Source: an uncultured Lachnospiraceae bacterium (GTDB taxonomy: Bacteria; Bacillota; Clostridia; Lachnospirales; Lachnospiraceae). Taken from it: a stretch of 64,000 bases of DNA. The DNA lies in NCBI GenBank assembly GCA_958428365.1, contig CAUAFT010000001.1:1-64000 (forward strand). The letters are read 5' to 3'. The notes under the pieces are model-generated. The model made no database searches, was not told the origin of the DNA, and worked only from the letters and a program-made list of their open reading frames with translations. Position 1 is the stretch's first letter; each line of letters starts with the position of its first letter. The translations under genes were made by a program, and so were the position numbers. Shown one piece after another: positions 1-9,506 of this stretch.

Positions 1-52
1 GTAAACTATGAAAGGGCGAATTTAGTCCTGCAAAATCAATACTTTGCAGAAA

Positions 53-471
53 TCACGAATTCACTTTTTCATTTAACGTGTAAACCATTTTCGTACAGAT
101 GGTGGTTTTAATTTTCCTTCGTTTTCAGGCAGGGACAGCTCCCCTATGACTGCGTCCGTGGAATAGTTCCCGTTCACGATCTTATCTTCGATATAATTCG
201 CCAGTTCGAAATCCGAGCCTATTTTCAGACCCGCGCCGCGGTTCTGCAGCCCGGCTTCATATTTCTGCTGTGCAATCTCCGGGCTGTATCTTACTCCTAT
301 TGTATAATCCGATTTCCGGTGTTCATAACTGCCCTTTTTTATTTCCCTGTATACGGTTGAAATATGGCAGCACAGTATTCTTGCAATTTCCTTTTTACTG
401 ATGCCTCCCAAAAACAGCGCTTCTAAGCGTACACGGTCTTCCCAGTTAAGCTGTCGGTAACATTTTCCCAT
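53..471 (-). pseudogene. IS30-family transposase, N-terminal remnant with frameshift
   Basis: The readable part (73-471, 132 codons) starts at ATG 471 behind a GGGGAGGAG ribosome site. It carries the N-terminal helix-turn-helix typical of IS30 transposases (residues about 8-48, ending in STVYREIKKG). IS30 transposases are usually about 320-350 residues with a DDE domain, which is absent here. At the 3' end the frame goes wrong: near positions 100-115 the neighbouring frame reads KIKTTICTKMVYT, the family's usual next segment (compare ICTKTLYxYI), and it then meets a stop at 53. The copy is therefore frameshifted as well as running towards the window edge. It is a non-functional insertion-sequence remnant; sequence beyond position 1 could hold the rest. 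Confidence 0.8.
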
Positions 472-514
472 GTGTCACTCCTCCCCTTTCTCCATATATC
501 GCTCTTTGCAAATC

Positions 515-540
515 AAAAGGACATCTGCTGAAAGATGTCC
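515..540 (-). terminator. Rho-independent terminator
   Basis: An 8-bp perfect stem (GGACATCT / AGATGTCC) with a 6-nt loop is followed, on the minus strand, by TTTT. It sits between the end of the broken membrane-protein gene and the IS30 remnant and would end transcription of the former. Confidence 0.75.
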
Positions 541-559
541 AGTTAGCGTCTTTTCCCAT

Positions 560-1235
560 CTAAATTTCAACTACACTTTTTTGCCTGTTCCCAGCTTCCT
601 TTTTAAATTCCCTTTCCCACTTATGTGCCTGCTTCAAACCGTCGGCGTGAATTTCAAAGCTGATATAAGATATCTCCCCTTCTGAAGTGTATGAAAAATC
701 AAATAATTATTTTCATTTTTAGACTCTATCTCCTTTTTCCTGCCTCCTATCACGGCTCCTAATGGTCAAAGAAAATTGCTCCTCTAATTGCGCCGCCACT
801 ACTTGATACATACTGTTTTTGTATCTGTACATCTTTGTTGACACAGACCTCGTTTATCTTTTCATTCTTAAGTATAAAGTCATTCCCACCACCAGAAACC
901 CTGAAACAGCCATTTTCTTTGGTAATAAAACATGAGGCGTTTAATGCCAGTGGCAACCCTCCATGATGTTTTACTAACATCATTCTCTTTAGCAGTTCCT
1001 TTTTATCCATACCATATTTCTTCCCTCTATCTGCCGCCCCTCTTCTCAACATTCTTTTCTGTTCCGTAAGCCCGCTCTCAATATCATAACTTTTCTTAAT
1101 AAACAAGATGAGCAATAGAAAGAAAACAATTGTTACAACCAGCCATTCTGCTCTATTGGTAACGCAAAATGCCGTAGCTCCGGCTAAAAATGCAGCTATT
1201 GAAAACAACATTCCCATTATTGATAACAGCATCAT
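560..1235 (-). pseudogene. Small membrane protein with Gly-rich loop, broken by two frameshifts
   Basis: The annotatable first part (1235 to 759, 158 residues) has two hydrophobic segments (about 1-27 and 31-47) and then a soluble basic part ending in SSGGAIRGAIFFDH and a stop. Many Firmicute small membrane proteins continue this glycine-rich stretch as GPxGAxIGG. One extra base near 762-771 restores exactly that: PLGAVIGGRKKEIESKNENN. A second one-base slip near 694-699 restores FSYTSEGEISYISFEIHADG and a basic C-terminus that stops at 560. The intact protein would be about 225 residues. The function of the family is unknown to me. The gene is probably decayed, unless the two slips are sequencing errors. 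Confidence 0.7.
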
Positions 1236-1274
1236 AATTCATTTTCTCCTTCGTGTTTATTATAAATCACATTT

Positions 1275-3476
1275 TTACTTTACTTTTATGCTGTTTACCC
1301 TGCTGTAGCTTCCGTAGTATTTCTTATTTCCAATCTTCTTATAAGCTCGGATCCGCACATAGTACTTCTTACCAGATTTCAGTTTTTTAAGCGTGGTCTT
1401 GGCTGTTTTCTTAGAGCAGGAAACGTTCTTTGCCTTTTTGAACTTGCTGCTGGTGGAGTACTGGATCTGATATCCGTCTGCTTTGCTGTCCTTTTTCCAG
1501 GAGACCGACAGTTTTCTCTTTCCGGCTTTTACGGTCGGTGTCTTCATCTTTGCCGGGATGGCATAGATGGTGATTTTCTTCGTGGCACTCTTATATGCAG
1601 ATGTAGCTTTTGCCGTGATGGTAATCGTGGCCCTTCCGGTTCCTTTGATGGTCACCTTCCCTTTGCTGTTTACCGTGGCAACCCTGCTGTTGCTGGTTTT
1701 ATAGGTACAGGAGGTTTTTGCCTTTGGTTTTAAGGTAACGCTGCTCTTATAGGCTTTCTTGTAGGAAGATGAGACATTCGTAATCTTCTGGGATTTTTTT
1801 TCCGGCTGTGGGGTAGACTCGTTCTTATTATCTACTTCATTACTAGAAGTGGATTTAACAACTTTAAGTGTGAAGATTCCCTTTTTTATACTTCCGTCAT
1901 CATCTTTTACAGAAACATTGAGTGTAACGACTCCTGGACCATCTACCTTAAAATAATGTTCGTCCCATTCTTCACCTGCACCATTCTGCCTGTGTTCTGT
2001 TTTATATATTAATTTGTTTGTATCTCCTGTAATTGTCCAATCTAAAAGTTCATTACATGTTGGCGTATATTGCGTCATATTATCCGGTGCTGTGGACCAG
2101 ATTGAAAAATAGATTCTACTTTCTCCATTGTTATTAAATACATAATCGTTCTTTACGGAATCATAATCAAAACTTGCTGTCCCGCTGTTTGTAAAATTGT
2201 TGTCATGAAAACTGCATTGTATATCCTGGATAGGGATTGTTACAAGAACATTGAGTATCAACGTATGCCCGGATTCATCCTTTCCCGTAATGACACATTG
2301 CCCGTGACCAGCACCAATAATACGAACCTTTCCATTTCTAACAGCAACTATTGCAACACCCGGATCACCGCTTTCCCAAGTGACAGAATCCGTAGTATCT
2401 GCCGGGGAGACGGCATACTCGACATCCATATAGGTTCCCGCTTCAAATGCTGAATCCAAATCAGATACTCCGTTCCAATTCTTAAAATTATTTGCATGCT
2501 GTTCAGCAAGAGAATCAGGCTTCAACGTGATACTCTTCGTCGCAGCTCCGGTGTCTGCGAAGACTAAGGATGTGGCAGGGGTGAGATAGGAACTCTTTTC
2601 CTCTGCGGTCAACTCAGAGGAGATTTTGATTTTAGTGGTCGGTGACAGATAAAGAGGCGCTTCTCCTGATGGCTGCTCTATCGCCCATTGTTTCATCTCT
2701 TCATTTTTTACGATGATGACACAATTTGTAAGTTCCGTGAAAGCACGATTGTCCAAAGCAATCTGGCTTGTGTCCTCCTGCTTTAAGATAATTGTTACTC
2801 CTTCAAGAAGTCTGAAGGATTCATCAGCGCAAAAATTTACTGATTCCGGCACAATGATTTTTCCCAATGCTGGACAGTTACGGAACACATGGCTCCCTAT
2901 GCCCATTACATCGTCTGGTATGACATACGTATCACAACTTTTTCCCTCCGGATATTTTACCATAACAGGCAACCCCTCCGGTTTTCCTTCTGCATGGACA
3001 AACAAAACGCCGTCCCTTGAGAAATATATCTCATTGTCTTTAGAAACATTAATCTCTTTCAAAGAGGTTGCATCTGTGAAAACTGTCAGGGAATCTTCCA
3101 TATGGGTTATTGTCTCTGGGATATATACTGTTTCTATAGTTGTATTTCGTAAGAACAGATATTTTGCCAGGGTTGTTACCGGATATCCTTCGATACTTGA
3201 TGGGATATTTACATTTACATCTGTGCCCGTATATGCTGTAATCCTTGCCTGCCCATCAGCTATTGTATAAGAAAAGCCGTCCTCTGTCTGTCCTTCTGTT
3301 GATTCTCCATATGCTGGCACTTCCTGTTGCTCTATCTCTATAGCCTGCTCAGATATATCTGCTGTCTGCTCGGATGACCCGGTATCAATAGTATCCTCTG
3401 CCGCATAAGTAATACTGCCATTCGTCATCATGACCGATACTGCCAAAATAAATGCTAATACTTTCTTTCCCTTCAT
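1275..3476 (-). CDS. Secreted BspA-type LRR / Ig-like / fibronectin III surface protein
   Basis: The 733-residue product starts at ATG 3476 behind GGGAGAAAAGGA. Residues 1-26 form a signal peptide ending near ITYAAEDT. Residues about 60-235 match BspA-type leucine-rich (LRR_5) repeats. About 325-415 and 555-640 look like bacterial Ig-like (Big_2) domains, with the typical end pattern RVATVNSKGKVTIKGTG. Residues 645-733 form a lysine-rich fibronectin type III domain. There is no LPXTG sorting signal, so retention on the wall would rely on the basic C-terminus or the protein is released. Such proteins usually bind host or matrix ligands, but no ligand can be inferred here. It is a single-gene unit. 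Confidence 0.85.
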   Translation of the reverse strand: MKGKKVLAFILAVSVMMTNGSITYAAEDTIDTGSSEQTADISEQAIEIEQQEVPAYGESTEGQTEDGFSYTIADGQARITAYTGTDVNVNIPSSIEGYPVTTLAKYLFLRNTTIETVYIPETITHMEDSLTVFTDATSLKEINVSKDNEIYFSRDGVLFVHAEGKPEGLPVMVKYPEGKSCDTYVIPDDVMGIGSHVFRNCPALGKIIVPESVNFCADESFRLLEGVTIILKQEDTSQIALDNRAFTELTNCVIIVKNEEMKQWAIEQPSGEAPLYLSPTTKIKISSELTAEEKSSYLTPATSLVFADTGAATKSITLKPDSLAEQHANNFKNWNGVSDLDSAFEAGTYMDVEYAVSPADTTDSVTWESGDPGVAIVAVRNGKVRIIGAGHGQCVITGKDESGHTLILNVLVTIPIQDIQCSFHDNNFTNSGTASFDYDSVKNDYVFNNNGESRIYFSIWSTAPDNMTQYTPTCNELLDWTITGDTNKLIYKTEHRQNGAGEEWDEHYFKVDGPGVVTLNVSVKDDDGSIKKGIFTLKVVKSTSSNEVDNKNESTPQPEKKSQKITNVSSSYKKAYKSSVTLKPKAKTSCTYKTSNSRVATVNSKGKVTIKGTGRATITITAKATSAYKSATKKITIYAIPAKMKTPTVKAGKRKLSVSWKKDSKADGYQIQYSTSSKFKKAKNVSCSKKTAKTTLKKLKSGKKYYVRIRAYKKIGNKKYYGSYSRVNSIKVK

Positions 3477-3646
3477 TCCTTTTCTCCCATCATGCTGTTA
3501 ATTATTACAAATTTAAATTATAACCGTTCTCATTTATTGTTTTAATTATACCATATATTTCCATTTATTTACAAAAAACTTTTGTTTTCTGTAAAATATT
3601 ATGATACTGTAGCGAGATAATATAATTTTCAAATTCCTCTATCCAG

Positions 3647-3679
3647 AAAAAATCCCCGGATATTGCACCGGGGATTTTT
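3647..3679 (-). terminator. Rho-independent terminator of the pilus/subtilase operon
   Basis: A 12-bp GC-rich stem (AAAAATCCCCGG / CCGGGGATTTTT) with an 8-nt loop lies 25 bp downstream of the subtilase stop codon. U-rich flanks occur on both strands, so it can work in either direction. Confidence 0.9.
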
Positions 3680-3704
3680 CTAATCCTAAGATATTTTTAT
3701 TCTA

Positions 3705-6700
3705 TTACGGCTCCTGTCTGCATTCTGCAAACTTCTCATAAAACTTCTGCAATCCGTCCTCATGCTCATAGTTCGATGGACCATAATCCTCCACGAACTG
3801 CTGGGCTTCCTTGACCTGCTCCCTGGTGAACCTCCAAACGCTCTGCGGAGTCTTATTCCATTCCCCGGTTCCCGGTATATCCACCGTATAATTATCCCCC
3901 CACAACGGCAGCGGATCGCTCTGCTCCGGGTTCAGTCTCCGGTAACTTAAGGTATCCAAAAGCGCCTCCCGGTACTCTTCATTTTTGACCCACACGGAGT
4001 CCTCGTCCAGGGTATCCAGGTATTTCTCGCTGATGAATCTTACCTTCCCTTCATCCGGCTCCGTACCAATGTCGTAGCCGTCGATGATGGTATCATGGCC
4101 GTCCACGATATGCACCAGGATCATCTTCTTTGTGACATTCCCGGCAGCGTCTTCTGCCCGGTAGGTCACGGAGATGACGGCGGAACCGGTTAACCCTGTG
4201 AATTCCTCTGCCTGGTAATCCATGACGGTAAAGCTCGTCTGATTCTCTTCGTCTAAGAAGTTCTTCAGACGTCCTTCCTCATTGGAACCGCTCTTGACCT
4301 CTTCGTCTGTTGCCTTCGCTGCATTTAAAAGCTCCTCTTCCGTGATGATAAATCCGTTCTGTGCTTCCTCCAGTGTATAATAACGGTCATAGGCTTCAAT
4401 GACCGGTCCCATATCCCAGACCGCATACATGTTGACGTATGGGGTGTCGTTATAGACGGTTCCCACGCCTCCTAAGGATGGGATTGTGGCAGATGTTGCC
4501 GCCGATCCACGGACAGAACTCATGGCATTTGCTACGATGCTATTTTCCTGGAATTCATTATACCCTGTTCCTGGTGAACCAATGGTGAAATTGCCATAAG
4601 TTTTAGAACGATTTACTAATGTTTCTCCATGTACAACCTCTCCAAGACCATAATCACTCTTCGCATTTTCTTCATCAATTGCCCATCCGACAACCGTTCC
4701 TTCAATCTCCTGATTCATGGTCTCTCCGGTCTCTTCATCCGTATAGGTTGCTGTCTCTGTTTTCTGGAAATAATCTTCTGGATTTTCTTCTTCCTCATCC
4801 TTCTCTTTATTATCGTCAAAGGTATAGTCCAGCTTCTCGCTGTGTCCGTATCCGTCTTCCCCGGCGTCAATGAAGTCCGTTCCCTGTGTCTGACCGTTTC
4901 CAATGTAGGCTACATTGAAATGCTCTTTCCAGATGGCATATAAGGTTACGGATTCCTCTTCCTTATAGGCTTCTCCCTCCGCATAGGAAGTCCCGGTTCC
5001 ATCCGCTTTTGTGTTCCATTCCACGAAATCATAACCGTTGTGGATGAAAGCATTGTCCTTGATGGTGTATGCCTGGAAATGTGTCTTCATTCCATCCTCC
5101 ATGGTGCCAGTACCGCCATTGGCATCGTATTTGATGGTATAGGTTTTGATCCTCCATACCGCATAGAGATTCATATTGGAGGAAACCGTGACTTTGTTTC
5201 CGGCTGTGTAACCTTCATCCGCCGTCACAGCATTCTTATTCATGCTCCATCCCAAGAGCTCATAACCTTCCCTGGTACCAGATGGCAGGATTATAGCCCC
5301 GTCTTTCCATCTTGCATACAAGGTTATGGTTTCTTTATCTTTGTCTGTTAAATTCTTTACAGCTTCTTCATCATCATATACCTTTCTGCTATTTTTCGTC
5401 TTACTCCAATCATCGAACACAGCTGCTTCAGTATCATTCGTTTTTGTAATGGATGCCTTTTTATCTGTACAATTTTTATTATAAATCACACTGAATTTTC
5501 GCTCAAATCCATTCTTTGTTAATTTCTTTTCCTTATCATAAATATGTGTGCTTGCTGCCATGCTTCCGGATGTCTCCCCGTTCCCATTGTATTGCACGGT
5601 GTAGGTAATCGGCTCCCATTGTGCATAAAGCGTTACCATTCCATCTTCCTTATCCGTCAGATTCTTCACGATCTGCTTATTACTGTAAGATGTGCCGCTT
5701 CCATTTTTCTTCGTATTCCATCCTGTAAAGGTATATCCTGTCTTTTTGTATGCATTTGCAGTCAATTTCTTTTCTTTATCATACGTCATGCTCAAGTCTT
5801 TCATGCTTCCAGATGCAGCTCCGTTTCCGTCAAATTGGATTTTATATTCATTCGCTACGAACTTATATTTTGTGATGATGTGGCTGAAATCCCTTGGATG
5901 CACTTCAATGAGTCCCACATCTCCACCGGAACATCCGAGCCATACATGCTCTGAACCAACAAAGTACCACTGTTCTGTCTCGTCACAATAAGAAAAATAA
6001 TGCCGGTAATAAGCGTAGCCCGCATTACCATCCGGGCAGGTATACGGCGCTGCCAGTGTATGGGCATAAGAATCTCCATTTACACTGGCTTTTACGACAT
6101 AGGGCGAAATAAGACCATAACCGGCTCCTAAACTTGCCATCGTATTCTGATCATATTTGGTAATCGTTTGAGATGTGATGGTCAGTTTCTTGGATGAGCT
6201 GGTCACCTTGCCCTTCAGATAACTCTTATCCGGATTTAACCCGGAACCTTCACATGAAATATATGCGGAATGGTCCATGCCATGCATACATATCACAGAT
6301 TTCCCATCTTGCTCCAAATGATACCCCGTCTTTTTTGCATTCGGATCATAGATTGCATCGGAAGATGCCGCTTTTAAGGAAGATACCGACTCCATCTTAT
6401 AAACGCCATCTTTACCTACTGAATCCTGACCGCTCTCTGTTTCTTTCTTATCAACTTCCTCCTTTTTCGGCACTTCCCCGATCATCCCTTTTCCCAGATA
6501 TGGTACAAAGCTTTCCTCTGTGACTGGGACCGCTCTCTTTAAAAGTTCCGCTTCCACCTCCTCACAGGACATCCTTTTTTCATCGGACATCCCTCTTTCC
6601 AGGGATGCCGTCACTCCAGTCACATAGGCGCAGGCAATGGACGTCCCGCTTACAGTCTGCGTCTTCCCTGCAAGATTGAGGACCTCTCTCGTTCCATAAG

Positions 6701-7934
6701 CGGAAAAATCCACGGTATCTCCGTAGTTGCTGTCCTCCGCCGCTTTTTTCTGATTCTTTGCGCTTGTTATAACAACTGCCTTTTCGCAGCTACCCGGAAC
6801 GTATCCTGATACGTTCGAAGCGTCATTCCCGGCTGCCGCAATAACCGTAATGCCTGCATTATATGCCTCATCCACGACGCCCTCTATGAGCTTTGATTCC
6901 CCTTTCCCGGAGAGTCCCAAGCAGATGATATCCACCCCCTGCTCCATGGCGGCCTTCATGCCCAGATATGTAGTCAGTATCGTTCCATATCCATCATTAT
7001 CCAGGACTTTCACCGGAAGGATCTTCACGCTGCCGCTGTCCTTCCCATTCATTTCCAAAGCGGTTACGATAACTTGAGCCATGGCGGTACCGTGGCTGTT
7101 ATCATCACTGGTGTTTCCTACATCCCCGCTTCCTGATGCATTGTTTCCGGTATCCTGGATGTAAGAAGCAAGATTTCCGATATCCGTTTTTATTCCCGTA
7201 TCCAAAAGTGCCACACGGACGATATCATCCTCTGCCGTCTCCTCTGGAACATCTTCGGTAACTTCGGATTCTGTCGATTTTGTTTCTTCTGCTGCTACGG
7301 CATTTTCCACATCATTCCCGGAATCCTGCCCTGCTCCCGGTTCCTTGGTATCTGCCTCCTTTTCAGCATCCAGTGGCTCTTCTTTGGCATCCACCGTTTT
7401 CTCGGATGTCTCATCCTCTTTATCCTCTGCCTCTTTTACTGTGGAATCATTCTTCCCGGTTCCTGTCTCTTCTGGTTCCTCCCTTCCGGCTTGCTCCTCA
7501 TCTTGTTTTTCATCCTGCCCTGCTTCTGCCTGTGCTTTTACTACAAGATCGGATTCTGCATAATTGATCCCTTCCATCTCCTGATATACTTCGCAAGCAG
7601 CTTTGGCGCTCTCTGGATCTGCATAAGAGAGCACATAGACTCCATCCCCGATGAAAATACGTTCCTCTGCCCCAAGCGTGTCAAAATCTTCCCGGGATGT
7701 GCTTACGATTAGGTTTTTCGTCCCATACTCCGTTTCAAATGCCTCTTCCAACTCCACTCCCGTATACAAAGAATGAATCTTTCCTGCCGCCTCAGACAGT
7801 CCCATCTTCTGTGTTCCTGCCGGTTCCGCCAGGACTTTCAGATTCTCCACCCCCGGCAGGGTCAGAAAAAGCGCCGCCGCAAGCACTCCCACTGTAATCC
7901 TCTTATGTATCTTATGTTTCCTGCGTTCCTTCAT
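3705..7934 (-). CDS. Secreted subtilase (S8) with InlB-type repeats, last gene of pilus-like operon
   Basis: I place the start at ATG 7934 (GGAGGCATAAAGAAA before it), giving 1409 residues with a signal peptide (TVGVLAAALFLTLPG). The upstream in-frame extension would overlap the preceding gene. All four subtilase residues are visible: Asp245 (ALLDTGIK), His281 (NSHGTAMA), oxyanion Asn370 (AAGNDAS) and Ser432 (SGTSIACA). Their spacing is close to that of subtilisin. An acidic low-complexity stretch (about 140-225) precedes the catalytic domain. Residues about 700-1100 hold roughly five InlB/Listeria-Bacteroides (Flg_new) repeats with signatures such as FTGWNTKKNGSG and LYAQWEP. There is no LPXTG or membrane anchor. 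The gene follows the previous one by 5 bp, so it belongs to the Tad-like operon and may process or decorate the exported fibre. Confidence 0.85.
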   Translation of the reverse strand: MKERRKHKIHKRITVGVLAAALFLTLPGVENLKVLAEPAGTQKMGLSEAAGKIHSLYTGVELEEAFETEYGTKNLIVSTSREDFDTLGAEERIFIGDGVYVLSYADPESAKAACEVYQEMEGINYAESDLVVKAQAEAGQDEKQDEEQAGREEPEETGTGKNDSTVKEAEDKEDETSEKTVDAKEEPLDAEKEADTKEPGAGQDSGNDVENAVAAEETKSTESEVTEDVPEETAEDDIVRVALLDTGIKTDIGNLASYIQDTGNNASGSGDVGNTSDDNSHGTAMAQVIVTALEMNGKDSGSVKILPVKVLDNDGYGTILTTYLGMKAAMEQGVDIICLGLSGKGESKLIEGVVDEAYNAGITVIAAAGNDASNVSGYVPGSCEKAVVITSAKNQKKAAEDSNYGDTVDFSAYGTREVLNLAGKTQTVSGTSIACAYVTGVTASLERGMSDEKRMSCEEVEAELLKRAVPVTEESFVPYLGKGMIGEVPKKEEVDKKETESGQDSVGKDGVYKMESVSSLKAASSDAIYDPNAKKTGYHLEQDGKSVICMHGMDHSAYISCEGSGLNPDKSYLKGKVTSSSKKLTITSQTITKYDQNTMASLGAGYGLISPYVVKASVNGDSYAHTLAAPYTCPDGNAGYAYYRHYFSYCDETEQWYFVGSEHVWLGCSGGDVGLIEVHPRDFSHIITKYKFVANEYKIQFDGNGAASGSMKDLSMTYDKEKKLTANAYKKTGYTFTGWNTKKNGSGTSYSNKQIVKNLTDKEDGMVTLYAQWEPITYTVQYNGNGETSGSMAASTHIYDKEKKLTKNGFERKFSVIYNKNCTDKKASITKTNDTEAAVFDDWSKTKNSRKVYDDEEAVKNLTDKDKETITLYARWKDGAIILPSGTREGYELLGWSMNKNAVTADEGYTAGNKVTVSSNMNLYAVWRIKTYTIKYDANGGTGTMEDGMKTHFQAYTIKDNAFIHNGYDFVEWNTKADGTGTSYAEGEAYKEEESVTLYAIWKEHFNVAYIGNGQTQGTDFIDAGEDGYGHSEKLDYTFDDNKEKDEEEENPEDYFQKTETATYTDEETGETMNQEIEGTVVGWAIDEENAKSDYGLGEVVHGETLVNRSKTYGNFTIGSPGTGYNEFQENSIVANAMSSVRGSAATSATIPSLGGVGTVYNDTPYVNMYAVWDMGPVIEAYDRYYTLEEAQNGFIITEEELLNAAKATDEEVKSGSNEEGRLKNFLDEENQTSFTVMDYQAEEFTGLTGSAVISVTYRAEDAAGNVTKKMILVHIVDGHDTIIDGYDIGTEPDEGKVRFISEKYLDTLDEDSVWVKNEEYREALLDTLSYRRLNPEQSDPLPLWGDNYTVDIPGTGEWNKTPQSVWRFTREQVKEAQQFVEDYGPSNYEHEDGLQKFYEKFAECRQEP

Positions 7935-7939
7935 TTTCT

Positions 7940-8560
7940 TTATGCCTCCCTCCATACCGCATAATAGATTTCCTCCTGACATATCCCCTCTGTAAAATCA
8001 GCCTTTTCGTTTGTCCTGGCATTGTTCCATTCCACAAAAAGATAACCTTCTTTCTCCGGTTCTCTCGGCACATTTACCTTTTCCCCCTTAATCAATAAAG
8101 AAGTCTTATATAGACTGTCCTCCTTCATATCCTGCTCCGTATAAAACCTTACCAGGTAACTGTTCCTCTTCTTTGCTTCCGCAACCGACTCATCCTCCCG
8201 ATCTAAGATGAGCGTCCTTTTACAGCTCACCTTTCCTTCTTTCCCATTCGGATGCTGGTAAGTTTCCGTCACTTCCGCAGAAATGACCCCCTTCCCACTG
8301 TCTGCCTGTAAGACGGTGACCTCCACATTAGAAGAGGAATCGAGCTGCTGCATCAGGTTTTCCAGGAAGGCTGCCTCCAACGCCCCATCACTTTCATAAG
8401 CTCCCTGTTCCTTCACCTGCTCCACGGCCACGCTCATGGCATTCGACAGCCCGTCATGGATCTCCTCGTTCCGCACCCCCCTGCCCTGGAAAGTATAGAC
8501 CAGCAAAATGAGGAGTACCGCAATCAAAAAAGAAGCTGTACCAATGATGATGTTTTTCAT
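7940..8560 (-). CDS. Membrane-anchored pilus-operon protein with C-terminal InlB-like motif
   Basis: The 206-residue product has one N-terminal transmembrane segment (about 4-24, IIIGTASFLIAVLLILLVYT) after a very short basic tail, as in TadE/minor-pilin-like proteins. The soluble part is alpha/beta-like. The last 35 residues (FVEWNNART...YYAVW) resemble one InlB-type repeat end and match the repeats in the downstream subtilase, suggesting that the two proteins interact or share an ancestor. It lies 1 bp after the preceding gene and 5 bp before the subtilase gene, so it is co-transcribed with both. I do not recognise a named family; a minor pilin or assembly factor is an inference from position and topology. 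Confidence 0.7.
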   Translation of the reverse strand: MKNIIIGTASFLIAVLLILLVYTFQGRGVRNEEIHDGLSNAMSVAVEQVKEQGAYESDGALEAAFLENLMQQLDSSSNVEVTVLQADSGKGVISAEVTETYQHPNGKEGKVSCKRTLILDREDESVAEAKKRNSYLVRFYTEQDMKEDSLYKTSLLIKGEKVNVPREPEKEGYLFVEWNNARTNEKADFTEGICQEEIYYAVWREA

Positions 8561-8561
8561 G

Positions 8562-9077
8562 CTATACCCCCTTCCTGTTCACGGCAGTGAGAAATTCCGT
8601 CTTTACCGGGTTGTTATGCCTGTCCCGCCCGCTGACTTTGACTTGGTAGATGCCGGACCTCCCGATGCAGATGTTGCCGCTGTCAAGGTCAATTTCTGCT
8701 GCCGCTTCCTGCATCTCCTCCCCGTTCAGTTCCAGAACTTCAATATCTTTCACATAGATCCGGATATCTCCCTCTTCCCCGGAGACCGCCTCTTTCAGGG
8801 TACTTTCATATCCGTCTTTGGAGTCTGTCACTTTGATCTCTTCATAAATATTGTAAGCCTGTCCCGCCTGTTTTGCGAATTTCCCGATATAGGTAAAGAC
8901 CGGGTCGGACAGGACCGCCTGCTCGTACTCCTCCTTTGGCTGTGCCTGGGCGGTATCTTCTTTTTCTGCCCCGCCTTTCAGACTCCCGAAGATGTTTCCC
9001 GTATAGATATTTATGACGATCAGCACGGCAACTGCCGTGATCATTACGCCTCCGATAACCTGTATCACTTTTTTCAT
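8562..9077 (-). CDS. Membrane-anchored pilus-operon protein, unknown family
   Basis: The 171-residue product has a basic start, one transmembrane segment (about 5-24) and an extracytoplasmic domain. A linker rich in Glu, Gln and Ala follows the membrane segment. The C-terminal part (SGIYQVKVSGRDRHNN) looks like a beta-rich Ig-like or minor-pilin-like fold. It shares its layout with the next gene (short N-tail, one membrane span, about 150 outside residues) and overlaps its context by 1-bp spacing. It probably belongs to the export or fibre complex. No catalytic motif is visible. Confidence 0.65.
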   Translation of the reverse strand: MKKVIQVIGGVMITAVAVLIVINIYTGNIFGSLKGGAEKEDTAQAQPKEEYEQAVLSDPVFTYIGKFAKQAGQAYNIYEEIKVTDSKDGYESTLKEAVSGEEGDIRIYVKDIEVLELNGEEMQEAAAEIDLDSGNICIGRSGIYQVKVSGRDRHNNPVKTEFLTAVNRKGV

Positions 9078-9220
9078 GTTCTCTTTCTTCTGCCTCCTTT
9101 TTATGGTGTCTGTTCCACAAAACGTCTTTATAGCATTCCTTCTTCCCCAAAGTATCTGATCCGTTTACCAATCGTTTCTATATTTAGATACCTTCTGGTC
9201 TTCTTCCATTTTTTGCTCTT

Positions 9221-9364
9221 TTACCCATAAAGCCACGCCGAAAACGCCTCCGTAATCCCCGAAATCCCGCCGCCGAAAAATGCAGCTGCGATCAGCCCTA
9301 TGAGAAGGATCCCTCCGGCTGCTTCCGCAAGAGTTCCTCCATGCTGTTTCATGATCTCTTTCAT
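9221..9364 (-). CDS. Miniature pilin-like peptide (47 aa), EHGG-type, copy 3
   Basis: A small gene not obvious from length alone: MKEIMKQHGGTLAEAAGG, then a hydrophobic stretch and a short C-terminal tail (GITEAFSAWLYG). ATG 9364 is preferred over ATG 9373 because GAGAGG lies 10 nt before it but only 1 nt before the other. The N-terminus follows the pattern M-x2-hydrophobic2-[EK]-[EQ]-H-G-[GA] seen in the two other mini-peptides of this operon (12675-12842 and 9507-9614). Size and topology are those of Flp-type pilins, but the classic G/xxxxE processing site is missing. The gene is in line with the pilus operon on the same strand. Confidence 0.75.
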   Translation of the reverse strand: MKEIMKQHGGTLAEAAGGILLIGLIAAAFFGGGISGITEAFSAWLYG

Positions 9365-9506
9365 GATTTTCATTCCTCTCTGTTTTTTATTTCTCTTTTT
9401 ATTTTTTTCATTCTGTTATGTCCAGTAACCCATAAAATAAATGAAAAAGTAAAAACTTTCTGCTCCGTTTCTTCATTTTTGCTACGTTTTTCTGTGAACA
9501 TTCTTT

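Noticed and set aside
470..685. Plus-strand open frame of 71 codons
   Set aside because: It overlaps the restored frames of the broken membrane-protein gene and the terminator on the minus strand, and has no ribosome site or domain.
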